In this document: one piece after another, positions 22,550 through 32,802 of the stretch
Layout: every line of letters begins with the position of its first letter
Position numbering within the stretch: position 1 is the first letter of the stretch
Assembly (NCBI GenBank): GCA_958430865.1
Contig: CAUDNR010004478.1
Span: forward strand, 65,913-129,912
Length of the DNA stretch: 64,000 bases
Direction: 5' to 3'
From: Entrophospora sp. SA101
Taxonomy: Eukaryota; Glomeromycota; Glomeromycetes; Entrophosporales; Entrophosporaceae
Made by a program: the position numbers and the translations under genes
Notes under the pieces: generated by a model
Database searches by the model: none
Told to the model about the DNA's origin: nothing
Seen by the model: only the letters and a program-made list of their open reading frames with translations

Positions 22550-23390
22550 TATTGAATTATTTATCTTTGATTTCCATCTATTTTAATACAATACCCATCA
22601 TTTGAAGGCTTTTCTTTTTCATTCCAACCAACTGGTTATAGCCACCAACCATTTCTCCTGTATCATATTTTTCAGGTCACAATTTGTCAATATTATAACA
22701 TTTATCCTCAAATACAGATCTTTGGAATCCACCTTGAATATCCTGAAAATTAATTCAAATTTATAAAGTGTATTGTTTTCATTATATGGACCAGTTTTGT
22801 AATTAATTCAATTTGAAATTAGAGATTTCATTGAAGTAAAAATTTTGTGCGTATATATATAACACAAGACAAGGTTGATTTGTGAAAATGATGGGATGAT
22901 CTGGTATGAAATGATGGTTTCTTTTTATTGCTAATATAATATAGAAAAATTTCCTTGCATACTTTTTTTATCAAAGGCTTTTTTAAATCATTTAAAGAGA
23001 TTTATTAAAGGGATAATATCCTCTATATATTATATTTTTTAACACAATGTAATCCACTTTCTTCCACTCTGAAATGTCTTTATCAGATTTTTCATTTTGA
23101 TTTTTTCCCATTGAATGACAATATCCACATATCAATTTCATCTAATTCCAAGTCATCCCTTTCTAACATAGCATCAGGAAAATAATTCTTATGTAAACCT
23201 ATGTAGGGTTCAAAATTGGCCAGCATTATGTTGATATTTTGGTAATTCTGGTAACAATTCCACATAATGCTGGTAAATTTTGAACCCTACATAGGTTTAC
23301 ATAAGGTTTATTTTTCTGATATAGTTATAAGCATGGATTTTTCAACTGTTGTAATGTCATCAGTAAGGCTTGAGTTTGATGTTGTATAAA
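22550..23390 (-). pseudogene. BTB-TLDc pseudogene
   Basis: Minus-strand similarity to the intact gene at 24965-26584 extends from the TLDc C-terminal part (VGGYNPVGWN region, near 22630) to the BACK region (near 23150-23390). Frameshifts and missing blocks occur throughout, for example loss of the segment between BACK and TLDc near 22830-22930. A 149-bp MITE at 23172-23320 sits in the BACK-coding part. The N-terminal BTB exon is absent. Copy at about 63040-63880. Confidence 0.85.
23172..23320. mobile_element. MITE, 149 bp, inserted in a BTB-TLDc pseudogene
   Basis: Long inverted arms start ATCAGGAAAATAA at the left and its near-complement TTATTTTTCTGAT at the right. They continue through a 24-bp perfect core (starting CTTATGTAAACC), so almost the whole element folds on itself. 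ATAG flanks both sides (23168-23171, 23321-23324). The intact paralogue shows the empty site at about 25881 with a single ATAG, which proves insertion. Copy at 63662-63810. Confidence 0.92.
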
Positions 23391-23519
23391 ATTTTTTTAG
23401 GTAAAAAATATTATTCCATATTTTATTCATGCATATTACCTAAAAAAACTATTTAAGAGCTTATTTTCTTTAACTTGAAAAATTCAAATTTAACTTGAGC
23501 CTGCTCAAAACTTCTACTC

Positions 23520-23640
23520 AAATAAAACAAATCCAAATAAATGAATAAAACAAGTAATTTGAATAAAGCAAGTAATTTGAATAAATGAATAATTCAAATA
23601 AATGAATGAAACAAATGAAACAAATAATTCAAATAAGAAC
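23520..23640. repeat. AATAAAACAAATAATTCAAATAAATG degenerate repeat
   Basis: Short words such as GAATAAAACAAGTAATTTG repeat with drift. This is the opposite orientation of the family at 12215-12400, with CG mostly changed to CA/TG. Confidence 0.55.
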
Positions 23641-23655
23641 TTGTACTAGGAATAG

Positions 23656-23680
23656 TGTAAGGAAACCCTTTTTCCTTACA
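23656..23680. repeat. 10-bp hairpin at a duplication edge
   Basis: TGTAAGGAAA and TTTCCTTACA form a perfect stem with a 5-nt loop. Homology with the second copy (49400) begins exactly at the first base of this hairpin. Confidence 0.85.
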
Positions 23681-23918
23681 TCAAAATACTAATTGTTTTA
23701 ATTATTATTAAAAATACAAGTTATCTTTATTAATTACAGAAAGCTTATCTTTTTATACAAAAATGCATAATATAATATTACAATTAAATAAATAAATTAT
23801 TATCAATCATAATAATAATATTTTAGAACTTACCAAAAGCTGCAGCACTTAATTTGTAACTCATATACATAAAGAAAATAATATAAATAATAATATAAGT
23901 AATAATAATATAAGTAAT

Positions 23919-24176
23919 ATGGGGCGTGGACTGCAAAAAAGGCCGAATTTTTATAAAACATGTTTTTGAGAAAAAGGGGTACAAAATTGCAGATCTTCCT
24001 AAGATTTAATATGTCATATAAAACAATTTTCTTGAATATGTCATGATTTTATTATGCAAGTGTGGGTATACTTCTAAGCCAAAAAGATTGTTCGCCTCAA
24101 TTTATATATTATTGAATTATTATCCCAAAAATTACCAGGAACCAAAATTCGGCTTTTTTTGCTGTTCATGCCCCAT
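23919..24176. mobile_element. MITE, 258 bp
   Basis: Terminal inverted repeats of about 33 bp begin ATGGGGCGTGGACTGC at the left. The right end is their near-inverse, GCTGTTCATGCCCCAT. Both flanks are ATATAAGTAAT-type AT-rich repeats, so the target duplication cannot be fixed. The interior is non-coding. Copy at 49663-49920. Confidence 0.8.
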
Positions 24177-24489
24177 ATAAGTAATATAATTAATAATATA
24201 AGTAATATAAATAATAATATAAGTAATATAACAATAATATAATAATTAGTAAAGTTGCATAGTAACGTTTCGTTTTAATTTAACGCGTTACGCGAAATAA
24301 ATTCGTATTACTGTGCCACATTACATATTTGCAATTAAGAAATGTTGCAAATAGAATCTTACATATTAATATTAATAACAAAAAAAGTAATATAATTTAC
24401 AATTGCACATCATTGTTTTAAATTTAAATAATAAATATAACAATGATGATGATAATTGTATTGTGTCTCTTCAATTACTTCTTAAACAG

Positions 24490-24583
24490 ACACAGTGCAA
24501 TGTGTCCAAAGAAGGACAAGAAGTGAAGTGTGGAACCATTTCACAGTTGTAGATGGAAAAGCCAAATGCAATTATTGCATGAG
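24490..24583 (+). pseudogene. hAT transposase relic, BED zinc-finger exon
   Basis: The plus-strand frame reads SEVWNHFTVVDGKAKCNYCM and ends at a GTAAAT donor. This is a BED finger, with its first aromatic pair (W..F), the GKAKC turn and CxxC. The rest of the finger (His pair) is not found downstream. It is a transposon-derived remnant. Copy at 50234-50327. Confidence 0.75.
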
Positions 24584-24790
24584 GTAAATATTTTTTTGGC
24601 TTTCAAAACCATTTATTTCCAAAGGCAGCTCTTTTAAAATTCAAATTATTTCATATGGTATATATTTGAATTAGATTTGAACCATGTCAAATTAAACTAT
24701 TTATATGTTCAAAATCAATTCGAATCATGATCCAAATAAAACAAATCAAAAATTGGTGATTCAAATCGATTCAACCACATTGATTTGCCC

Positions 24791-24992
24791 AGAGACTTAC
24801 ATGTAGAAGCATGAATTTAATAAATTTAATAATAATAATATATGTACAATTAAATAAATCAATTTGTTTTTACTATTCTATAGACTTGTTCAGAGTCTTA
24901 CATGTAGAAGCATGAATTTATTTTATAAATTTAATAATAATAATAATATGTACAATTAAATAAACTAATTTGTTTTTACCATTCTATAGACC
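24791..24992. repeat. 101-bp tandem duplication at the 3' end of the BTB-TLDc gene
   Basis: The units start at 24791 and 24892 with AGAG(A/T)CTTACATGTAGAAG. The second unit contains the last codons of the gene at 24965-26584 (TTTACCATTCTATAGAC), so the gene's 3' terminus has been copied into its flank. Confidence 0.8.
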
Positions 24993-26584
24993 TCACATTC
25001 TTCTATCAAATGAATTTTTCTACTTTTATTCCTGAGATTTAAATTATTTTCATAAGAATCCAAGAAATTAATATAATAATAACAATAAGGTTCATGATTA
25101 ATACTATTACATAATTGTAAATTCCGAAAATTTATAGTTTTTTCATGAAATTCTATATTATCTAGAGTTACACTAATCTTTTGTTTATTATCATATATTG
25201 CACGTTCTGGATCTATAACTCTACTTAATATCGAATCATTTATCTGATTTTCGTCAATTTTGAAAATAAAACTTTTATCAGTTTTAATCCAATACCCATC
25301 TTTTATATTCCAACCAACTGGATTATAACCACCAACCAACTCTCCAGTATCTTTAATTTTCATAATGGCTACAGTTTGTTCAATATTATAACATTTATTC
25401 TCAAATGCAGTTCTAGAAAATCCATCTTGAGTGCCCTGAAAAATTAATTCAAATTTATAAGGTATATTGTTTTCATTATATAAACCATTTTTATAATCAA
25501 TCCAACTTGAAATTAGAGATTTCATTTGTAAATTTAATAATTTTCCTGTTTTTGTTATTGTTTTTGATCTTGGGCCTTTTTGAAGTAATAGTTTTGGTTT
25601 CCATTTATCACTAATATAGTATAGAAAAATTTCCTCATATACTTTTTTATCAAAAACTTTTTTAAATGGTAGAATTTTATCAGAAAAATCATTTGAAGAG
25701 ATTTGATTGAATCTTATTAAAGGAATAAAATCTTCTATTATATTTTTTAACACAATGAAATCCTCTTTCTTCCACTCTGAAATGTCTTTGTCTAATTTTT
25801 CATTTTGATTTTTTCCCCATTGAATGACAATATCCCAAATATCAATTTCACTTAATTCCAAGTCATCTCTTTCTAACATAGTTATAAGCATGAATTTTTC
25901 AATTGTTATAATGTCATTAGATTTAAAAAATAATTCTGAATTTTTACTAATTATCTCACAACAATAATCTTGAAGCAATTTGAATGATTGATGACGTGAT
26001 GAAATTTTATGGGCATAAATTAAATTCAGTTGAATCCATTTTTTTTCTTTGTTAATCAAATAGTCTTGTAAATCATTAATTAATTCATTAAAGTTTAATT
26101 CATCACATGCTTCAAGAAGTTCAAAAATTTCATTTCCATCCAGATTATCTATATTAAGAGTTCCATTATAAATATATCTATAAAATAAAATAAAGTAATT
26201 TAAGTTATATATTATAATCATTTAATTATTAATAAAAATTGAATAATCTTACGTTAAAAGAACCTCAAATATATTTGGAGAAATGTTTTTTTTTTTAAAT
26301 AACATAATACCATCATCAGATTGTTTTATCCAATTGCTTGATAAAGCAGCTTCAAAATATGGAGACCTTGCTTTTAAAATACTAGAATGAGCTTTAAAAA
26401 TCTTAACATCCTCATCTACTCCAACACTAATTTCTACATCACAAAAATCAGACTCATTCAATAACTTTGTTAAATCTTTTACAAGTTTCCCAACATATTT
26501 TAATGGAAGGGCATTGTCGTTGGAATTGATAAGGTTGTTAAATAATAAGTTTAAATTTTCCAATGATGAAAAGTAAGTTGACAT
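24965..26584 (-). CDS. BTB-BACK-TLDc domain protein, 514 aa
   Basis: Two exons, 26253-26584 and 24965-26177, join in frame across a 75-bp intron to read VLLTYIYNGTLNI. The order is a BTB/POZ domain (about 45-120, with DFCDVEISVG and FKAHSSILKARSPYFEAAL), BACK helices (about 130-240, ending in FIPLIRF), then a TLDc domain (about 320-505, with FQGTQDGFSRTAFENKC, GGYNPVGWN and the FIFKID strand). BTB-BACK proteins are usually cullin-3 ubiquitin-ligase adaptors and TLDc is linked to oxidative-stress protection, but the role of this fungal combination is unknown. The family is greatly expanded in Rhizophagus-type genomes. No breaks seen. hAT relics lie on either side (24490, 27485). Copy at 50709-52328. 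Confidence 0.93.
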
Positions 26585-26681
26585 TTTGTTTGTATATAAT
26601 AAATAAAAAAAATTTTTTGTTGTTACAGTTACACAATAATCTTAATTAACAAGAAAGATCATACCAAATTAGAAATATATA

Positions 26682-26872
26682 CAGTCTGCTCTCTCTATAA
26701 CGACCACTAAGTAAAATTTCTCTATAACGAACTTCCCTTTTGTCTCCGTTTCAATTTTTTATAATTAATTCCTCTCTCTACAACGACCATCTTAATAAAC
26801 TCTCTCTATAACGACCAAAAGCAGAGAAATTACATATAGGGACAGAGGGTTCGTTATAAAGAGAGTGAACTG
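26682..26872. mobile_element. pogo/Tigger-like MITE, 191 bp, TA target site
   Basis: Ends CAGTCTGCTCTCTCTATAACGA and, inverted, GGTTCGTTATAAAGAGAGTGAACTG, with TA on both sides (26680-26681, 26873-26874). CAGT-type ends with CTCTATAACGA motifs and a TA target are characteristic of Tc1/mariner-pogo elements. Further CTCTATAACGACC motifs are internal. Non-coding. Copy at 52426-52616. Confidence 0.85.
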
Positions 26873-26874
26873 TA

Positions 26875-27484
26875 TCGGAACCACTATCATCATTTCAGGA
26901 ATTACCGACATTGTGTAATTGCAAGGTCCCAAACAAAAATATGGATTTGGTATGGGTTATGCCAAAAAGTTGTAAATTGGTTCAAATGAACACTTTTATA
27001 TGAATCAAAGCTAAAATAACAATTGTAAATTTTCATGAAATATCTGATATTTGTCAATTTTAAAATAAAAATTTTATCTATTACCCATCATTTCTTTTTT
27101 ATTCCAACAAACTGGATACTCATCAACCAATTCTCCTATATCTTTAATTTTCATGATGCCTTCCGAGGGAATCCTTTACCAATTTACGCTCTTTAAAATT
27201 TCATTGAAATAGAAAAAACATTCAATTCTTTGTTCGATAAGCAATTTTACAATAATGTGGGTGTCTAATATTTATAAACCTAATAATTATTTTATTTTTT
27301 ATGTCAGTTAATAAAGTAGTGATCTTTCACCGCCACAGTTTGTTTACATTTATCCGTGAAAATGAAATTTGACCATTCGAAATTCAAATTACCAATCAGG
27401 ATTTCATATTCCAAAATTTCACAGTTTCAATTTCGCATACAACATTCTCAAATACGATGGCTAGATAAAATCAATTTTGTCTAG
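26875..27484. other. Intergenic DNA with a TLDc fragment
   Basis: No gene. Around 27055-27165 the minus strand resembles the TLDc segment coding for KIKDTGELVGGYNPVGWN of the neighbouring gene, heavily mutated. The remainder is AT-rich without recognisable features. Confidence 0.55.
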
Positions 27485-27582
27485 ATTATATTTGGTTACC
27501 AATTTCCAGTTGTACAGTTGAAAGAGGTTTTTCTTTTTACCATCTTGATACTAATCGGCAAAATCTGTCTCAAGATATTTAA
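27485..27582 (+). pseudogene. hAT transposase relic, C-terminal dimerisation segment
   Basis: The plus-strand frame reads WLPISSCTVERGFS followed by TNRQNLS and a stop. The core resembles the hAT dimerisation motif (LPVSSCTVERGFS...KNRL type). Only about 30 codons survive. Same strand as the BED relic at 24490-24583. Copy at 53229-53326. Confidence 0.7.
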
Positions 27583-27805
27583 CTATGATGCATTTTAATT
27601 CAAATTAATTAACCCTTACTTTTTTTAAGTTTATTTATTCACCTTTTTATTTTTATGCCTATTATATTTTTATGTGTTATAAGATAATAAACGTTTATTG
27701 TAAAATCTTACACTTTTGCAAAACAAGATGCAAAATTAGGTTTGAGCACAAAAATATTTTACCTCATGTCACAGGAAAAAAATCATACCCCTTGCTCTCT
27801 CATCT

Positions 27806-27842
27806 TTAATTGTTATTATTGTTGTTGTTGTTATTGTCGTCG

Positions 27843-27874
<32 letters not shown>

Positions 27875-29356
27875 CAGGGAGGTGGTAACGGATTTAAGTA
27901 AATCAGATGGTATTGATAATGGATTACTTGGAGTTGATGATCCTATAGTGATTTTTTCGTTTCCACCTGGTGTAAGTGCTTGTTTAAGCAAGTATAATTT
28001 CTGCATAATAAATTTTCTTTGTCTTTGTGTAAACAATTCATTTGTATTGTTTATTAAATGATCGATAAAACTCTTTAGTATAACCTTGCCTTTATTATGA
28101 GTAAAAAAACAAAAAAAAAGCATTAGTAAATGCCCTTTAAGTAGCAAATGGATAAATAAATTTATTGAGATTAAATAATTAAACCTTTACTAGTTAATTC
28201 GGGTTTCTCGCCAATGTCCATCCTTTCATCAATCAAATCCCTACTATTATATTTCAATGACCATGATAAATAAGTATAAACAGAACGATAATCTGGTCCT
28301 ATTTTATTAGCTTCATCTAATAGTATAAATAAATAATATTAATTATTAATTTTATTATTACTATTATAAAAATATAACATTGTTATTTTTATTTTACCTG
28401 GAGATAAATCAAAGGCCTAGAAGAAAAAAAATATAATTAATTATAAATAATAAATAAACATAATATTATGTAATGCATTAAAAAATTCTTACAACAATAA
28501 TTTTATTCAACTCTGGATCATTTTTTGCTGTAATTTCTACACGGTTTAATAATAAAACATTTTTTTCAAGAGTTTCTAAAAACAACTCAAATTTTTTGAA
28601 AATAATTAGTTTAATATTAATGAATTAATCAAATTAATCAGTAATTAAAAAGTTAAATATACCAATATTAAAATTTTTCAGTTTAATTTCAGAATTTGTT
28701 GATTGATTTTCAGGCACTAATTAATCATAATGATGAATATAATAATAATATTATCATTACATCAAATACCAAAAAAATCAAAATCCATAAATTACTTACT
28801 TGTAGTGTTATCATCAAGTCCATCAGATAGTAAATTAATATTTGAAGATGAATGTGAAGTTGAAGAAAACTGACGATTATTAGGAATTGACAATGGTAAT
28901 AGTGGTGGTGGTGGTGGTGGTGCAGAACCAGCTGGTAAAATTGGAATTAATCGTGATCTAGCTTTAGTTGGTGTAGTAGTATTAGGTGTTGTGGCTTTTG
29001 TTTTTGTTTTTTTATTAGGTGTTTTATTACTAGAAGTATTATTATTTACTGTTTTTCTTGCTCTTTTTGGTTTATTTAAATTTAAATGGCGAGCACGTTT
29101 TCTAATTTGTTCAAGGCTTCTATTACAACCAAGTTCATCTTTTATCTTTCTCCAGTCACTGCCATATCTTTTTAAAAGAGAAAAAGGTTATAAAAGAATA
29201 TTATAATAAAGTAATATTTGAAGAGTTAAGAATTAAAAGTTTATACTTTTCAAAGCATCCAGTCAACTTCAAATCTTCTTCTTCACTCCATTCAACGAAT
29301 TTTCTTTTACCATATGTTTTTTTTTGAGTTGATTCAACTTGTTTATCATTTGTCAT
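27806..29356 (-). CDS. SANT/Myb-like domain protein, 349 aa, seven exons
   Basis: Exons 29247-29356, 28800-29167, 28663-28716, 28493-28575, 28398-28416 (only 19 bp), 28185-28316 and 27806-28089 join in frame with canonical GT-AG sites. Residues about 20-68 form a Myb/SANT-like helix bundle: the spaced tryptophans of VEWSEEEDLKL and DWRKIKDELG, then IRKRARHLNL. This is followed by a basic KKTKTK tract, a seven-proline run, a C-terminal conserved-looking part (KSFIDHLINNTNELFTQRQR) and a poly-Asn/Asp tail encoded by AAC/AAT repeats. It is likely a nuclear DNA- or chromatin-binding protein; I cannot name an orthologue. The start has good family logic, because it is the only ATG ahead of the domain. 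In the second copy (53550-53830) only the last exon remains. Confidence 0.78.
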
Positions 29357-30551
29357 TTTTTAAGAAATTCGCAGATCAATCAAATTTAGAAAATTATAGT
29401 TAATATTTAATGGCGAAATAGATCCGAAATGGCGAAACTAATCCGATTATCTGATTGGTCACAGAATAAATTGCGAATAACGAAATTAAAAAATTTGATT
29501 TTTGCTTGATTCAATCATTAGCATTAAAGAATGAAACTGGCTTTTTATTAATTTCAATTGGACTTGAATTGTTTCAAGTCACAAGCCTCTGGGATCGTGT
29601 AACTAACTATTACAAATACTGTAAAACTAGTATTAATAAGTATAAAAATAAGTAATAAAAAATAAAAAATAAAAAATAAAAAAATTCTCACACAGTAACA
29701 TTGTTATTTGTTCCTTTTGTTTTTGATCGAAACATCATTTAATTGAGCCCGACTCTGATTCAGCAAATATTACTACAAAAAAAAAAATCCTGGCAAAAAT
29801 AAGTGGTTTGGTTGGAATACTCACATAATTCAAGGAGAAAAAATTTCTCCATTGAAAAGCTACTTGCAAATGTTTCAAGACAAGATCATCAGTTTTTGGT
29901 CATTTTAAACGGTCTGAAACGTCGGAGCAAGTCGAAGACCTAACAGTAGACGGCAATCGACACCACGCAAAAAACATATAAAGCGAAACACAATTTCCTT
30001 TCAGTCAAATATCTGTTTCGCTCAACCCTGGCATTTTGAACCAAAACAGATAAGTTTTTCAGTTTCACAATCATGACAAGCAGATAACAATTGGGATTCA
30101 CAGTACAATGACGTAAAATAACCACAACCATTTATCATTTTTTTGGAAAACGAAAATATTTCTGTTCAAATTTCAATTTTATTAATTAACAAATTTCAAA
30201 ATCAATTTGCAAATCATTTCAAGTCAGCACATCACAAAGTTTTACCATTTGATTTTGATCTCATCCTTCCCCAAAAATTCAGTTTACCAAAGATGAGAAA
30301 CAGGACATATAGATTCATTTTGTTTCATACTGTAACTGAACTGAACTAAATATGAATGAATGAAACGAATCCTCTTTCAAAATTGGGTAAAGTTGTTAGA
30401 TTAGGGAAACATAAAAAAAAAAAAGGAGAAATATTACGCAAAATATAACAAATCTACACAGAAATTATGACAATTAGTAAGGCACCATAACATGTCAACT
30501 TTTTCTTTTTTTATATGTTTTAATAATAATAATAATAAGCAATAATTTGTT
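29357..30551. other. Intergenic DNA
   Basis: Contains the presumed promoter of the SANT-like gene, A-rich tracts (29640-29690, 30400-30425) and several short ORFs that look random. No domain, TIR or RNA gene was found. Confidence 0.5.
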
Positions 30552-31835
30552 TTAGTCTTTATTAATTATTTGGAAAACTTGTAGTACATCAAATTTACTG
30601 CCATTTACTACATCGATGCTATAAGAACTTGGCGAACTACAAATATCACCATTTATATTAAAGTGAATATCATAAGAAGGAGTACAATAGATTGCATTAT
30701 TATTAGAATAGCTATTTGGATTAGTATTAGGATTAAAATGAATATCATAACCACAGCCAAAAGTAGGCAAATAATAAGGATTACAATAAATTGCATTATT
30801 ATTAGAATAGCTATTTGAATTAGTATTAGGATTACTATATTTTGCAGTACTAATGTCATTTCTATTGCTAATGTTAAAAATAAAGCTTTCCTTTGTACTT
30901 TTATAATCATCTCCACTCCAATCAAATGGATTATAACCTTCAACAATTTGATCAGAATCATTTATTGTAGCTACCACAAGAGTATTGCCGATATTATCAC
31001 ATTTTTGATGAAATATATTTGCATTTAACCATCATTACTACTTCAATATAAAGGTTTAAATTTATATTTAACATCAATCCAACTTGCAAATAATTTAAAT
31101 ATTTGATTTCTTGATGGTAGTAAACGTAAATTTGATTGATCTCCAGGAAATATATAATAAAGTAAGATATTATTCCAGAAAGCTTCAGGAAAAAGCTTTT
31201 GATATGGGAAAATTTCATAACTAAAATCTTTATTAGTGATGTCCTGGAATCTAATTAAAGGAAGAAATTCTCTAATTGTTTTTTCTAAATCAACAAAATT
31301 TGTGATGACATTGTTGTCAATAATTTCTGGATGCTTTGTTAATCCCCCACTCAAGAATTTTTCTCCATACAACTATTTCATTGACACATAGACCATCTCT
31401 TTCAAGAACTGCCAATATGATTTGTTTTTCCAATGTATTAAATATACCTGACTCAAACAATTCATCACCTCTATTGCTAACTTTTTCTAAACATTTATTT
31501 TTCAATTCACCAAGCTTCTCATTACTATATATTAATTGTAATATTTTAATTGGATTTTTTCCTATGTATTCATCAATATTTTTAATAAAGTGATCTTTTA
31601 TATATTCGTAAAATGACTTTAGATGAAACTCTTCAGCTACATTTAACAATTCCAATATATTGATTCCAGCATGATTACTTAAACCAATATTACAAGTATA
31701 TAAATACCTTTTAAAAATCACATAAATAAATTAATATTAAAATTATGTGTTTAATTAAAAAATACACAATTTATAATAAACTTACTTAAAATTGTTTTAA
31801 AAATTGGCCCGCTAACATTTGGAGCATACTGCAAC
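30552..31835 (-). pseudogene. BTB-BACK-TLDc pseudogene
   Basis: Only the last ~14 residues of the BTB exon (YAPNVSGPIFKTI near 31790-31830) precede the BACK exon, which starts at about 31710 with YLYTCNIG. BACK is good until a +1 shift in a G5 run near 31350 (ILEWG then LTKHPEIID in another frame). TLDc continues as FLPLIRF and KLFASWIDVKYKF, then meets a TGA and a missing base near 31035-31055 before VVATINDSDQIVEGYNP. The C-terminal end is unusual: an Asn/Ser/Tyr segment containing NSYSNNNAIYC twice, followed by IHFNINGDICSSP. At least three disabling changes plus the 5' loss make it a pseudogene, though the homopolymer shift alone could be a sequencing error. Confidence 0.85.
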
Positions 31836-32353
31836 AAAACCAGAAAAAGTGAACATTGGTATTACCAAGAATTTCAGGGATCAAAATTTAGTCATTATTA
31901 TCACAATTGCATTGTAATTATAATTTAACAGTACCTTAAGTGATATATAGAAGAACTATATTCATTTGTTTTTATTTTTATTATTTTCATTTCATTATAA
32001 ATCGAATATTACAAGACATGTTAATTAAATTAATGGTTTATGTTCACAATAGAGAGTTACGCATTTATTTATGTTAATCATTAATTAATGGACATTAGAT
32101 GATGTTGGAGAACATTAAATTCTTATTAACATTATAATTATGTCCAAAAGATCAATAAATTAATTATTTTCTCTAGCAAACTACATTGGAATAATTTCCA
32201 AGTGAGAAATAATCATGAGAAATAAATCAAACTTCTGAAAATATACCAAGTGATTTAATAAAGAAAACTCTCACAAAATCCTTCTAATAATCACCATTAA
32301 ATACAATTTTGTTTTGATTAAAAAAAAAAAATGCAATATTTACATTATAGATG
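31836..32353. other. Intergenic DNA
   Basis: AT-rich, no coding similarity, no inverted-repeat element recognised. Confidence 0.5.
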
Positions 32354-32600
32354 TTAGCTGAAATTGCACAAACAAATCAAACTGAATACTCTGTAGAAAC
32401 CGAAACACTTTATACTGAATTTACTGCTTATTTAATGAAAGGAGAAAAAAAAAAGAGAAACAATTTCTCACAAAAATGTATAATCTCTTATCTGAAGAAA
32501 TTGGACTTAGTCTGGCAACACTAGCGAGTTTCTATAGACATTGAAAAAATCCATTAAAAAACTTTATTAGATAAAATTGAGGCCTTAGGTTGAAAATGAA
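32354..32600 (+). pseudogene. Decayed ORF with helix-turn-helix-like segment
   Basis: Reads MLAEIAQTNQTEYSVETETL and then TEFTAYLMKGEKKK; a frameshift follows. A second frame continues MYNLLSEEIGLSLATLASFYRH, which resembles a helix-turn-helix of small fungal proteins that pair with such N termini. An in-frame TGA and more shifts follow. The family is not securely known to me. Confidence 0.4.
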
Positions 32601-32748
32601 AATGAAAAGAAAGACGATTTTATTATTATTAGTAGCAGTTAGTGTTGGTCGTCAAAACTATTTTGAAGAGATGAAAGTCAAAACTAAAATTAAAAGTTAT
32701 ATGTCAAAACTAAATCAAAAGTCAATAGTCAAAAATCAAAACTAGTTT

Positions 32749-32758
32749 NNNNNNNNNN
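32749..32758. other. Assembly gap (10 N)
   Basis: Ten N between a GTCAAAAC-rich stretch and the 3' flank of the hAT gene. The short fixed length suggests a placeholder of unknown real size; the left end of the hAT element probably lies in it. Confidence 0.95.
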
Positions 32759-32802
32759 AAACTTTTGTTGTAAATTTAATTGCATGTTTAATTGAAATTT
32801 TT

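Larger units (their letters stand above)
9891..28086. repeat. 18.2-kb unit, reappearing circularly permuted at 49400-64000
   Basis: The pieces 9891-17844, 21972-23510 and 23656-28086 occur again at 53829-61782, 62462-64000 and 49400-53830. The stretch 17845-21971 corresponds to the N run at 61783-62461. In the second copy base 28086 is followed directly by base 9891, so the order is tail then head. The shared bases at the fusion are CT. Confidence 0.95.
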
